Source: a virus
Direction: 5' to 3' (one strand)
Virus record (IMG/VR): IMGVR_UViG_3300042898_004908
Location: 1 to 59,495 of that record
DNA: 59,495 nt
The translations under genes and the position numbers were made by a program. Each line of letters begins with the position of its first letter. The first letter of the stretch is position 1. This document shows, one piece after another, positions 1-8,587 of the stretch. A model generated the notes under the pieces. The model did no database searches and was not told where the DNA came from. It worked only from the letters and a program-made list of their open reading frames with translations.

Positions 1-692
1 GCGGCAGGATTGAACACTGATTCTTCGCCAGCGTTGAATGTTTGTCCAGGATCAAAAATATTTTCGCCTGGTGCTTCAGCAGGATCAAACTCTGTGGCCT
101 GTTCTGCCAATTCAGCTCGGTTTGCTTCTTGCTCAAGCTCTAATCTTCGTGCTTCAAAAGGATCATCGGCGGCTGCTTGTTCGTCTGGCGTGAGTGTTAT
201 GTCAGCTGGGTCAGCGTTGGCTCGTTCTTCAGCAGCTAGGCGTGCCGCTTCAAACGGATCATTATCACCAGGACCTTGAGGATCGTTGGCATCAATAAAA
301 TTCTGATTTACTGCTCCATTGGCAGAAACCGTAGCGGCATCTAGTGTAGATTGTGCTGTGCTTTCTACTTCAGAAATAAATGCCTGTTGGGTTGCAATCA
401 AATTTTGAGTCTGTGCAATGTTGTCTGTATTTTGTTCTATTGCCGCTTCATTTTGTGCAATAATCACAAGATTGTCTGTGATGTTTGCTTCAAGCGCCGC
501 CACTTGATCGTCGGGTAGGGTATCTGCACCTCTGAGTTGATCTCTGTCCTCTTGTATGTTGCCACGAGCACTTACAATATTTTGTTGCTGTTGTGTAATG
601 GCCACTTGGTAGCCTACAATGGCCGTTTGATAGCCTTGAATAGCAGTGCTGGCTCTGGCAACTTCAGCGATTTGTTGTGGGGTCGCGGGCAT
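1..692 (-). CDS. Coiled-coil acidic protein, C-terminus off the left edge
   Basis: Reading the minus strand from an ATG at 692 gives about 230 residues with no stop before the window edge, so the gene is partial. An AGGA ribosome site lies about 10 bases upstream of the ATG. Residues 1-115 are rich in Q, A and E with few prolines, as in a long coiled coil. The rest is acidic and contains repeated D-P-F-E-A-(A/R)-R-L blocks (roughly residues 146-185). No known family is recognised. The N-terminus MPATPQQIAE ends in I-A-E, matching the gp21 cleavage consensus seen in other proteins here, but this may be chance. It is divergent from the gp55 operon. A virion protein is possible but not shown. 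Confidence 0.7.
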   Translation of the reverse strand, partial: MPATPQQIAEVARASTAIQGYQTAIVGYQVAITQQQQNIVSARGNIQEDRDQLRGADTLPDDQVAALEANITDNLVIIAQNEAAIEQNTDNIAQTQNLIATQQAFISEVESTAQSTLDAATVSANGAVNQNFIDANDPQGPGDNDPFEAARLAAEERANADPADITLTPDEQAAADDPFEARRLELEQEANRAELAEQATEFDPAEAPGENIFDPGQTFNAGEESVFNPA

Positions 693-751
693 ATTAAAAA
701 ATTCCTATACATTATTTAACCCAATTAAAAACTAGGTACTTTAAGAAGAGG

Positions 752-779
752 TTGACAACTGTTGCAAATATGCTACAAT
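752..779 (+). promoter_or_regulatory. Sigma70-type promoter of the gp55 operon
   Basis: A perfect -35 TTGACA (752-757), a 16-base spacer and a -10 TACAAT (774-779) precede the gp55 start at 806. This is what host RNA polymerase would read early in infection. Confidence 0.7.
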
Positions 780-784
780 AAATA
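777..784 (+). promoter_or_regulatory. Late-promoter octamer overlapping the early -10
   Basis: AATAAATA is one base from the T4 late octamer TATAAATA and overlaps the -10 of the sigma70 promoter, 21 bases before the gp55 ATG. gp55 could therefore be read both early and late, possibly with feedback. An AAGGAGA ribosome site follows at about 787-793. Confidence 0.45.
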
Positions 785-805
785 CAGAAGGAGACTGTTT
801 AGTCC

Positions 806-1702
806 ATGAGCTTATTACCAAAAACCGCACCCCGTGTTAACTATCTTAACAATCGGGACATTTTAAAAGAAATTCACCATAGCAAAAATACCTACTGCTG
901 GTATCGCGACCGTGAGTTGGATCATCAATTTGATTTGATTTTGCCCAGCTTGGACAAGATCAATCAACGCACAATTGTTGATGCTAGAAAAAATCGTGCA
1001 GATCGTATCAAGCGCGAAACTGGCGAAGTGATTGATCAAAAGAAGATTCCCAACACTGATCTAGTGTTCCGCATCACTTGTTGGGATCATATTCCCCGAG
1101 CACCCAAAAAGATCACCAAGGCCGAAGCCAAAAAGAAAAAGCTAGAAGAAATTTTTGAACTAGAAGATATTCAAGAAGATCCCTTGGCTGATCTAGTGGA
1201 TGTGCCTGTGCTGGATTTAAATCATGTGCGACTGAACTTCCCACCATTTGAACACCATCGTCTGGACGAAGAAAAAAATACTTTCCTGGTTGGCCGCAGT
1301 CACTGGCGGGGCGATTTGGCCACAGGAGAGTTCAGCCGTGATCATGGCAACATGACCAAGAAGCTGGCCATGATGTTTATGAAGTTATGTGAAAGATATG
1401 CAACAAGGAGCAACTGGCGTGGATACACCTACAACGAAGAAATGCGAGGACAAGCCTTGCTACAACTCAGTCAAATTGGACTGCAATTTGACGAATCAAA
1501 ATCGCAGAACCCTTTTGCGTATTATACTGCCGCTATCACTAATAGCTTTACTCGTATCTTGAACATTGAGAAAAAGAATCAAAACATCCGCGATGACATC
1601 CTGGAAATGAATGGACTCAATCCTAGCTGGACTCGTCAGAATTCTGGCAAAGCTGGTATGGCTGCATTGTCCGGACCGGTTGTGTCTAGTCTAGATGAGT
1701 AG
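806..1702 (+). CDS. 55: Late-transcription sigma factor, gp55-like
   Basis: 298 residues. The region around 200-275 (YTYNEEMRGQ, then SKSQNPFAYYTAAITNSFTR, then EKKNQNIRDDIL) matches the sigma region 2 segment of T4 gp55. In T4, gp55 directs host RNA polymerase to TATAAATA late promoters, and such octamers occur throughout this window. The protein is longer than T4 gp55 (185 aa). Its N-terminal half, with R-W and K/E-rich stretches, resembles the extended forms in distant T4 relatives. It heads the early operon behind a TTGACA promoter with an AAGGAGA ribosome site. The assignment rests on motif recognition. Confidence 0.85.
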   Translation: MSLLPKTAPRVNYLNNRDILKEIHHSKNTYCWYRDRELDHQFDLILPSLDKINQRTIVDARKNRADRIKRETGEVIDQKKIPNTDLVFRITCWDHIPRAPKKITKAEAKKKKLEEIFELEDIQEDPLADLVDVPVLDLNHVRLNFPPFEHHRLDEEKNTFLVGRSHWRGDLATGEFSRDHGNMTKKLAMMFMKLCERYATRSNWRGYTYNEEMRGQALLQLSQIGLQFDESKSQNPFAYYTAAITNSFTRILNIEKKNQNIRDDILEMNGLNPSWTRQNSGKAGMAALSGPVVSSLDE

Positions 1703-1708
1703 TATAAT
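1680..1708 (+). promoter_or_regulatory. Sigma70-type promoter giving a leaderless start
   Basis: TTGTGT (1680-1685), a 17-base spacer and a perfect TATAAT (1703-1708) end six bases before the ATG at 1715. The predicted transcription start therefore falls on or next to the start codon. The promoter lies across the end of gp55. Confidence 0.55.
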
Positions 1709-1714
1709 AGGTAG

Positions 1715-2614
1715 ATGTCAAATCTAATTTTTTTTACTCAAGATGTACCTGGTGAGAGAGAATGGCTGTATAGCTTGTTCCCTGACCACCTGTGTCTTGA
1801 AACACAATCTTCAGGTCGGTGGAATACTGTGACCAGTAACCCTGTAATTTGGGAGGTTCCAGGGCCTGATCAACATTTAGACCTCCATTCCAAGTTAGAC
1901 GGTTCCAAAGTCAAATCCATTTTTCAGCAAGACTTGCCCATTGAAACATTGTTAAATGATACCGGATGGTTAGACTCCGAGGATTTGTATCTACACAACA
2001 AACTTAATTTTGCAGATGCTGACTCAGATGCGGCAATTAGTCAATACCAAATGTTTACTTTTGCTCGGTGTGGTACTGTGTTTACTGAATCAATTCTTCA
2101 GAAAAAGTATCCGGTCATTGAGCATCATTATGTTCTAGAAAACAACTTACCTCGAATCGTCACAGCGTGTCAAAATACACAAACACTTATTTGCTTGTTG
2201 TATCGTCGTGATTGGTGGAGTTGGCTTGTCAGCAACATAATCTCAGAAAACAACGATTATTATCATTATTATTCAAATGTTAATTTTGCAAACTTAAATT
2301 CTGTAGAAATTGGCCCTGCACAAATTGAACTGTACGAAGAAAGAATTAGATCAATTTTTAATTTCTGGTGCAATCTTAGAATGTGCCTGCCTTTGCATCA
2401 ATTTAAACTTTTTGAGTTTGCAGATGTTATTAAACAAAATCAATCAAACACCGATCACAAAAAAATTCCTTACAATCCTGCAGACTTTGTAGTGAATCAT
2501 GAAAAATCAAAATTGCTATTTGAAGAAGAATACTTACCTCGTTGGCAAGAAATTGAACGCAACAGTTTGCATCATTTGTCTGCAATGAAGGTCAACCTTA
2601 CATCAACCATATGA
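1715..2614 (+). CDS. Putative sulfotransferase-like protein
   Basis: 299 residues, not confidently recognised. Around residue 115 the stretch F-A-R-C-G-T-V-F-T-E-S-I-L resembles the PAPS phosphate-binding loop of sulfotransferases (x-x-R-S-G-T-x-x-L). Around residue 160 L-L-Y-R-R-D-W-W-S-W resembles their second nucleotide-binding segment (R-D-x-x-x-S). The C-terminal third, with L-F-E-F-A-D-V and many charged residues, also fits that fold. The gene has its own promoter with no leader, and its stop overlaps the gp47 start by four bases. Two other genes here (4626 and 8584) share the weak N-terminal pattern. It could equally be a glycosyltransferase-like or unrelated protein. Confidence 0.45.
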   Translation: MSNLIFFTQDVPGEREWLYSLFPDHLCLETQSSGRWNTVTSNPVIWEVPGPDQHLDLHSKLDGSKVKSIFQQDLPIETLLNDTGWLDSEDLYLHNKLNFADADSDAAISQYQMFTFARCGTVFTESILQKKYPVIEHHYVLENNLPRIVTACQNTQTLICLLYRRDWWSWLVSNIISENNDYYHYYSNVNFANLNSVEIGPAQIELYEERIRSIFNFWCNLRMCLPLHQFKLFEFADVIKQNQSNTDHKKIPYNPADFVVNHEKSKLLFEEEYLPRWQEIERNSLHHLSAMKVNLTSTI

Positions 2615-3624
2615 ATTTATTTAAAAAAGCCGCGATCTTCACTGACATTCACTTTGGACTGAAGTCAAATAGTATTCTACACAACGAAGACTGTTTGACC
2701 TTTGTCAAATGGGCCACTGCCAAAGCCAAAAGCGAAGGTTGCGAAACCTGCTTGTTTTTGGGAGATTGGCACAACAATCGAGCCAACCTCAATATTGTCA
2801 CGCTAAACTACAGTCTACAAGCACTGGAGCACATGAATGCCAACTTTGAGCATGTGTACTTTATTCCTGGCAATCATGACTTGTATTATCGCGATAAGAG
2901 AGATATACAGAGTGTGGAGTGGGCAAAGCATCTCCCCAATGTTGAAATCTGCAACAATTGGTTTGACGGTGGCAATGTGATCATTGCTCCTTGGCTCTGC
3001 GGAGACGATCATAAACGCATACCCAAACTAAAGGGCAAGTACATGTTCGGGCACTTTGAACTGCCTGGCTACTTGATGAACGCCATGGTGGAAATGCCCG
3101 ATCACGGTGAAGTGCGTAGAGAAGACTTCAACAACTTTGAACATGTGTTTACTGGACACTTTCACAAGCGACAGACCAAAAAAAATATCACCTACATTGG
3201 CAACTGTTTCCCGCACAACTATGCTGACGCTGGTGACGACGAGCGTGGACTAACTGTATTAGAATGGGGGCATGATCCTGTGTATCATGCATGGCCAGAT
3301 CAGCCCAGTTACAGAGTCTACGGACTGGCCAATTTGATCGACAATGCCGCCAGCTTGCTTCGACCCAAGATGCATGTGCGTGTTAATTTAGATATTGAAA
3401 TCAGCTACGAAGAAGCTAATTTTATCAAAGAAACATTTATTCAGCAGTACGGACTGAGAGAAATGGCCCTCATCCCCAACAAGGCCGCCGGAGTAGAAGT
3501 TGACCTGGCGCCTGGAGAAATTAAATTTGAGTCAGTTGATCAAATTGTAACAGATCAAATTACAAATATTGAATCAGAATTTTACGACAACAAATTGTTG
3601 CTGAAAATTTATCAAAATCTATGA
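2611..3624 (+). CDS. 47: Recombination endonuclease subunit gp47 (Mre11/SbcD-like)
   Basis: 337 residues, equal to the T4 gp47 length class. The calcineurin-like phosphoesterase metal motifs appear in order: D12-I-H14, G-D-W-H-N-N (51-56), G-N-H-D (87-90), G-H-F-E (147-150) and G-H-F-H (182-185). With gp46 it forms the Mre11-Rad50-type nuclease that resects DNA ends for recombination-dependent phage replication. The start overlaps the upstream stop as ATGA. Unlike T4, where 47 and 46 are near neighbours, three unknown genes separate them here. Confidence 0.93.
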   Translation: MNLFKKAAIFTDIHFGLKSNSILHNEDCLTFVKWATAKAKSEGCETCLFLGDWHNNRANLNIVTLNYSLQALEHMNANFEHVYFIPGNHDLYYRDKRDIQSVEWAKHLPNVEICNNWFDGGNVIIAPWLCGDDHKRIPKLKGKYMFGHFELPGYLMNAMVEMPDHGEVRREDFNNFEHVFTGHFHKRQTKKNITYIGNCFPHNYADAGDDERGLTVLEWGHDPVYHAWPDQPSYRVYGLANLIDNAASLLRPKMHVRVNLDIEISYEEANFIKETFIQQYGLREMALIPNKAAGVEVDLAPGEIKFESVDQIVTDQITNIESEFYDNKLLLKIYQNL

Positions 3625-4085
3625 GTTGGCGCCAAACACAATTAGATCAATCATTGTGTGACCAAGATCGATTAATTTTACAACTATTTGAAAATTGTTC
3701 TGTAAAATACATAGGTCAAAATGCTGAATTTGCTGAGCATCTGACTGTGGACAATGATTCATCAAACTTGATACTGATAATAAATCATCCAGTATGGTGT
3801 TCAGATTTAGTATCTCTTTGCAAAACGCATTTGACTGATACCGTCCAAACTTTTTATATTGGCGTCAACAGGTACTGCATCAAAGGCAACGATACCACAG
3901 TTGAACTAAATCTAACAGACAGCAAAGGCCAAGACATAATTGATTTTGTTAGTGGGCAAGCACAGTCAGGTGGCCATGTGACCACACAGTCTGGTCATTA
4001 TGACCAAGACCTCGGCAGGCATTTCAATTTTGTACAACCGTTAACATGGGTATATGGACACAAAACAACAAACCAAAGTAACTAA
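3621..4085 (+). CDS. Unknown protein, cassette gene B, copy 1
   Basis: 154 residues, no recognised family. It opens M-S-W-R-Q-T-Q-L, carries L-I-L-I-I-N-H-P-V-W near residue 50 and Y-I-G-V-N-R-Y near 79, and ends G-R-H-F-N-F-V-Q-P-L-T-W-V-Y. The same landmarks in the same order recur in the gene at 7551 (L-V-I-W-I-E-N-Q-P; Y-L-A-V-N-K-F; F-N-W-V-H-P-L-T-R-F-Y), so the two are read as paralogues. The hydrophobic strand - acidic/N-P turn - helix - strand layout is reminiscent of class I methyltransferases, but no SAM-binding glycine motif is visible. Its start overlaps the gp47 stop by four bases. Confidence 0.6.
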   Translation: MSWRQTQLDQSLCDQDRLILQLFENCSVKYIGQNAEFAEHLTVDNDSSNLILIINHPVWCSDLVSLCKTHLTDTVQTFYIGVNRYCIKGNDTTVELNLTDSKGQDIIDFVSGQAQSGGHVTTQSGHYDQDLGRHFNFVQPLTWVYGHKTTNQSN

Positions 4086-4629
4086 TCAGAATAAAATTAA
4101 TTTTTTTCAAACAGTCTACCATCATCAGTCTGCTGACAAGAATGACTTAGTCGATCTTGAATCAATTGATCAACCCACAATTATTCTAATAGATTGTTGC
4201 GGATGGTATTATAAAAAACTGTTTCCTCAAAAGTCTATCATTGGTTTTGAAACAGTTAAAACAGTCAAAGATTTTGAGCTAGACCAAACATACTTTGATC
4301 GTTTGATTGACAATCAAGCTGACAATCGAATTGGGTGGCCTTCATTGACAGCATCCAAGTGTGCAGTGGTGTTTGATAGATCACCCTTGCTAAAGTATCT
4401 GACACTGCAACAGATATCTAATATACTAGATAAAATTTCCAACAAGTACATGCCCGATACCATTGTGTTAGAGCAATCATTGATCTTTATAGATGACGCA
4501 AGATTGGTAGATAGATTTTATACCGTTGCCAGTCTTGCAATTGACAATTACATTGTGAATCAATTCAACTACAACACTGACAAGATGCATCTTTCAGTTA
4601 GATTTCAAAAGAAAATCAACACACTATGA
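4054..4629 (+). CDS. Unknown protein, cassette gene C, copy 1
   Basis: 191 residues, no recognised family. Features are T-I-I-L-I-D-C-C-G-W near residue 42, C-A-V-V-F-D-R-S-P-L-L-K near 108, and a helix followed by P-D-T-I-V-L-E-Q-S near 136. The order and spacing resemble the 176-aa protein at 8057 (T-V-V-L-F-S-G-S-W; N-I-L-I-L-H-S-G-F-F; P-K-Q-I-V-L-S-I-P), suggesting paralogy. The start lies 32 bases inside the preceding gene in another frame; no later ATG would keep the shared N-terminal half. The last bases overlap the next gene as ATGA. Confidence 0.55.
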   Translation: MDTKQQTKVTNQNKINFFQTVYHHQSADKNDLVDLESIDQPTIILIDCCGWYYKKLFPQKSIIGFETVKTVKDFELDQTYFDRLIDNQADNRIGWPSLTASKCAVVFDRSPLLKYLTLQQISNILDKISNKYMPDTIVLEQSLIFIDDARLVDRFYTVASLAIDNYIVNQFNYNTDKMHLSVRFQKKINTL

Positions 4630-5513
4630 CCCGAGCAGTCGCTATAGATTTTATAGCCGGAACTCATGGCCATTTTCTTGAGGTTATTCTAAACAAGTTT
4701 TTTAGTGTGGTATCAGTTGACTTTGTTCCATTTACTGCACTGGGCACCAGCCACAATGCCACAGAAGAATATACCAAGAATAAAATGTTTCATGCCGAGC
4801 ATTGGAGCGAGCTGTATCCAGAAAAATTAAAAAAATTCGATCAAGTTATTGCTATAAAATTTTTGCCCGAAGATCTGTTGTATGTGGCATCTGTTAGTCT
4901 GTTACGAGCTGGAGATATGCAACTCAACAATGACCAATTGGAAATAGATACCTATAACAAACTCAATAACAAATTTTATAAAAATAGTCTTGATACCATA
5001 TTGACATCGTATCCATTTTTGCAAGTTGATCAGATCAACAGCAACATCCCGAGATATGTACTGAGAGAATTTTTTAAATATGGGTTTCGAGACACTGCCG
5101 TCAATGGCTATTGGGAGAAGCAACAGGTAATGCAGTATTCAGACAATTGTGATGTTTTTGAATTTGAGCTTGCTTCGTTTTACGACTTTGAACATTTTAC
5201 TCAAAACATCAAACGGTTGGAACAATTTTTAAATTTAAATTTTGACTTTGGCAACGAGTTTGCCGAGATGTACAAAAAATTTATTGAGTTTATACCTTAC
5301 TTGACACACAAAGTACAATGCGATCAAATTGTAGATCAGATAATTTCGCAAGTAATATCACCAATACCAAAACTGACTTTGCTACAAGAAAGTTATATCA
5401 ACGCTGAATTAGAAAAATATTTCAACAAAGAAATGCCATTTCACCAGGATGAGTATTTTAATTCAACACAATTTGTGTTACAATACATTAAAGAACAGGC
5501 ACCAGATTTATGA
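4626..5513 (+). CDS. Unknown protein, cassette gene A, copy 1 (sulfotransferase-like?)
   Basis: 295 residues. The N-terminus A-I-D-F-I-A-G-T-H-G-H-F-L-E places a G-T-H-G loop after a first beta strand, similar in position to the PAPS loop of sulfotransferases. The segment around 180-205 (F-E-F-E-L-A-S-F-Y-D then a helix with R-L-E-Q-F-L-N-L) resembles the C-terminal helix region of such enzymes. The 252-aa product of the gene at 8584 has the same architecture. The similarity is weak and the function is inferred only. DNA here looks AT-richer than in the flanking gp47 and gp46 genes. The stop overlaps the gp46 start by four bases. Confidence 0.5.
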   Translation: MTRAVAIDFIAGTHGHFLEVILNKFFSVVSVDFVPFTALGTSHNATEEYTKNKMFHAEHWSELYPEKLKKFDQVIAIKFLPEDLLYVASVSLLRAGDMQLNNDQLEIDTYNKLNNKFYKNSLDTILTSYPFLQVDQINSNIPRYVLREFFKYGFRDTAVNGYWEKQQVMQYSDNCDVFEFELASFYDFEHFTQNIKRLEQFLNLNFDFGNEFAEMYKKFIEFIPYLTHKVQCDQIVDQIISQVISPIPKLTLLQESYINAELEKYFNKEMPFHQDEYFNSTQFVLQYIKEQAPDL

Positions 5514-7591
5514 TAGAAATTCGCAATCTCACAGTAAAAAACTTTATGAGCGTGGGCAATGCCACACAGGCAGTAGACTTTGATCGTCAGGATTTGACTT
5601 TGGTATTGGGCGAGAATTTAGATCTCGGTGGCGATGGCAGTAGAAATGGCACAGGCAAGACTACCATTATCAATGCACTGAGCTATGCCATGTATGGACA
5701 AGCATTGAGCAACATACGCAAAGACAATCTGGTAAACAAGACCAACAGCAAAAACATGCTGGTCAGTTTGGATTTCAAAGTCAACGGACAAGCATACAAG
5801 ATTGAAAGAGGTCGCAAACCCAATGTATTGCGATTCTATGTCAACGACGAGCACCAGGTTGCACAAGATGATGCGCAGGGCGATTCAAGAGAAACACAAG
5901 ATGCTATCGAGCGGGTGATTGGCATGAGCCACGACATGTTTCAGCACATTGTTGCGTTGAACACTTACACTCCGCCATTTCTTAGTTTAAAGGCCAATGA
6001 ACAAAGAACAATTATTGAACAGTTGCTGGGCATCACTGTACTGAGTGAACGAGCTGATCGAATCAAAGAGCTCAACAGAGAAACCAAAGACGCTATTACA
6101 CAAGAAGAATTTCGAGTTCGTGCTGTGCAAGAAGCCAACAAACGAATCGAAGAGCAAATTGAAAGTCTGCGTCGTAGACAAGGTCTATGGCAAAAGAAAT
6201 ACGACAGTGACCTGGCATACCTTGTGGCACAATACGAAGACCTAGCCAAAATCAACATTGAAGTTGAACTGTTGGCTCACAAAGATCTAGCTGTTTGGAC
6301 CGAAAAGAAAAAACAAGCAGATGCGTACAATCGGCTGTTGGCATTTCAAACTGCATGGCGACAAACTCATGCCAAAGACATCAAAGAGCTCGAAGCCAGC
6401 TATGCCAAACTCAGTCACATAGATATCACTGCCGAACTACAGGCGCATCAGGATCTAGTGCTGTTCAATCAAAAGATCAAGGACATTGCAGATCTAGAAA
6501 AGTTGATTGCTAGATGTGTTGCAGATGAAGCCAAAGAACAAAAAGTCATTGTCAAACTCAAGGCTGAGATTGAAGAATTAAAAAATCACAAGTGCTATGC
6601 TTGTGGTCAAGACTTTCACGACGCCAGTCACGAAACTGTACTGGCTACCAAAGAAAAAGCACTGCAAGAAGCGGCATTGCAAGCATTGTCCACCAATGGG
6701 CAGTGGATGGAAAATACTGATGCACTTCAAGCATTGGGCGAGCTAGGCGTACAACCAACCACTCACTACAAGACTGAAGCAGAAGCAATTCGTCACTCCA
6801 GTGAGCTTGGCAACATACAACAAAAGATTGATGCTAAAAAATCTGAAACGGATCCTTATGCTGAACAATTGGTTGAAGTCTCGCTAGTAGAGCCTGGCCC
6901 ACAGCCGTCCACTCATTACGACACTGAATCACTGGCTATTGAACATCGCAGTCGTGTCAACACTTTGCTGACGCAGATTGCTGCCAAGGGCGAAGAGAAG
7001 GATCCGTACACAGAACAAATTACCGAAATGCAACAGCAAGCATTGCAAGAAGTGGACTACAACATCATCAATGAACTTACACGATTGCAAGAACATCAGG
7101 ACTTTTTGCTGAAGCTACTGACCAGCAAAGACAGTTTTGTACGCAAGAAGATCATTGATCAGAACTTGAGTTATCTGAACGCACGTCTAACACACTATCT
7201 AGATCGTATTGGCTTGCCACATACTGTGAAGTTCCAGAACGATTTGACTGTGAGCATAGAAGAACTGGGTCGTGAATTGGACTTTGACAATTTGAGTCGT
7301 GGTGAACGCAATCGATTAATTTTAAGTATGAGCTGGGCATTCCGAGATGTTTGGGAAAGTTTATACCATCCGATCAATGTGCTGTTCATTGACGAAATGA
7401 TTGACAACGGTATGGACACACAAGGTGTGGAAAATAGTCTGGCATTGTTGAAAAAGATGAGCAGAGAAAGACACAAGAGTATTTGGTTAGTCAGTCACAA
7501 AGATGAACTGGCTGGTCGAGTAGAAAATATTCTCAAGGTAATCAAAGAAAATGGATTTACCAGTTACAACACCGATGTTGACATTGCCTGA
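5510..7591 (+). CDS. 46: Recombination endonuclease subunit gp46 (Rad50/SbcC-like ATPase)
   Basis: 693 residues, somewhat longer than T4 gp46 (560 aa). Walker A is G-S-R-N-G-T-G-K-T-T (43-52). A long helical arm contains the Rad50 zinc hook C-Y-A-C-G near 362-366. The C-terminal head has the signature L-S-R-G-E-R-N, Walker B V-L-F-I-D-E near 624 and an H-loop S-H-K-D-E-L near 661. It partners gp47 in DNA end processing. It is translationally coupled on both sides, with ATGA overlap upstream, and is flanked by the two copies of the unknown three-gene cassette. Confidence 0.93.
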   Translation: MIEIRNLTVKNFMSVGNATQAVDFDRQDLTLVLGENLDLGGDGSRNGTGKTTIINALSYAMYGQALSNIRKDNLVNKTNSKNMLVSLDFKVNGQAYKIERGRKPNVLRFYVNDEHQVAQDDAQGDSRETQDAIERVIGMSHDMFQHIVALNTYTPPFLSLKANEQRTIIEQLLGITVLSERADRIKELNRETKDAITQEEFRVRAVQEANKRIEEQIESLRRRQGLWQKKYDSDLAYLVAQYEDLAKINIEVELLAHKDLAVWTEKKKQADAYNRLLAFQTAWRQTHAKDIKELEASYAKLSHIDITAELQAHQDLVLFNQKIKDIADLEKLIARCVADEAKEQKVIVKLKAEIEELKNHKCYACGQDFHDASHETVLATKEKALQEAALQALSTNGQWMENTDALQALGELGVQPTTHYKTEAEAIRHSSELGNIQQKIDAKKSETDPYAEQLVEVSLVEPGPQPSTHYDTESLAIEHRSRVNTLLTQIAAKGEEKDPYTEQITEMQQQALQEVDYNIINELTRLQEHQDFLLKLLTSKDSFVRKKIIDQNLSYLNARLTHYLDRIGLPHTVKFQNDLTVSIEELGRELDFDNLSRGERNRLILSMSWAFRDVWESLYHPINVLFIDEMIDNGMDTQGVENSLALLKKMSRERHKSIWLVSHKDELAGRVENILKVIKENGFTSYNTDVDIA

Positions 7592-8060
7592 TTCATTGGC
7601 CTGGCGTGAATACCAACTTGGGTGGTATGCTGAACCTGTGGCTATAAAACAAGATCACGAGTTGATTGAGTACATAAAACACAATCATATTCAGCATGCA
7701 ATAATTCACGGAGATGATTTTTTCTCTCAGCATGTTAACAAAGTTGATTATGGCCCAGTTGATCTTGTTATCTGGATTGAAAATCAACCGTTCGACTTTG
7801 AACAATTGGTAAACAATATCAATGCAGAGATTGAACACAATCTCTCCCCCAATGGCATTGTGTATTTGGCTGTGAACAAATTTTTGTGTAGACGGCATCA
7901 GTCTACCACAAACTTACCCGATGACTATAACTGTGCCATTTTTGATTATGTCACCAAAAATGTCAATGCAGTGACGGAAAAATATTTTCCTGATCTAGAT
8001 GGTGAAGGCACAATGTTTAATTGGGTTCATCCGTTAACAAGATTTTATTTTAGAAAATGA
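7551..8060 (+). CDS. Unknown protein, cassette gene B, copy 2
   Basis: 169 residues from the first ATG. A second ATG at 7575 would shorten the overlap with gp46 from 41 to 17 bases and give a start closer to that of the copy at 3621. Landmarks shared with that copy: a W-R-x-x-Q-L near the N-terminus, L-V-I-W-I-E-N-Q-P (about 72-80), G-I-V-Y-L-A-V-N-K-F (about 102-111) and F-N-W-V-H-P-L-T near the C-terminus. The N-G-I-V-Y-L-A-V stretch resembles the late strand of methyltransferase folds, but no cofactor motif is certain. The stop overlaps the next start by four bases. Confidence 0.6.
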   Translation: MDLPVTTPMLTLPDSLAWREYQLGWYAEPVAIKQDHELIEYIKHNHIQHAIIHGDDFFSQHVNKVDYGPVDLVIWIENQPFDFEQLVNNINAEIEHNLSPNGIVYLAVNKFLCRRHQSTTNLPDDYNCAIFDYVTKNVNAVTEKYFPDLDGEGTMFNWVHPLTRFYFRK

Positions 8061-8587
8061 AAGTCATAGAGAAATACTCTGACGGTGCTATTCTTGACAC
8101 TGCAGAAGTTGTCACACAGAGATTTCAAAAATCAATATATGATATATCTACAGGAGTAACAGAGTCTATTAGATCAAAATTGCTGCCAGGCAAAACGGTA
8201 GTGTTATTCAGTGGCAGTTGGAGATTTAACTTTGACGCAGTATATCTAGAAGCTAAAATTTTCGACCGCAACACAATTTCATTGCATAGCCAAACTTATT
8301 TTGTCGAACCTAACAATACAAAACTATTTGACAAAGTCATGCATGGAATCCATGCAACAAACATATTGATATTGCATTCAGGATTTTTTTGCAATTACAA
8401 ATCATTGGATGTAATTGTTGAACAAATGAGCACCTATCAACAATATTGTCCTAAACAAATTGTATTATCAATTCCTCAGGAGCGGGTAAGCTTCAATCGT
8501 TTGAAATACTCTGTAAACGATGTAGCACAGCAATATCAGGCAGAAGTAGTAGACAACTGTTTTATTATACAGATGGTTTCACAATGA
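8057..8587 (+). CDS. Unknown protein, cassette gene C, copy 2
   Basis: 176 residues with no recognised family and no obvious membrane segment. T-V-V-L-F-S-G-S-W-R-F near residue 47, N-I-L-I-L-H-S-G-F-F near 101 and P-K-Q-I-V-L-S-I-P near 131 occupy the same places as the landmarks in the gene at 4054. The predicted alternation of strands and helices suggests an alpha/beta domain. It is coupled to its neighbours by ATGA overlaps, so all three cassette products are probably made in similar amounts. Confidence 0.55.
   Translation: MKVIEKYSDGAILDTAEVVTQRFQKSIYDISTGVTESIRSKLLPGKTVVLFSGSWRFNFDAVYLEAKIFDRNTISLHSQTYFVEPNNTKLFDKVMHGIHATNILILHSGFFCNYKSLDVIVEQMSTYQQYCPKQIVLSIPQERVSFNRLKYSVNDVAQQYQAEVVDNCFIIQMVSQ

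Noticed and set aside
10-279. Plus-strand open frame of 89 codons at the left edge
   Set aside because: It is the antisense shadow of the minus-strand coiled-coil gene, which has an ATG, a ribosome site and protein-like composition.
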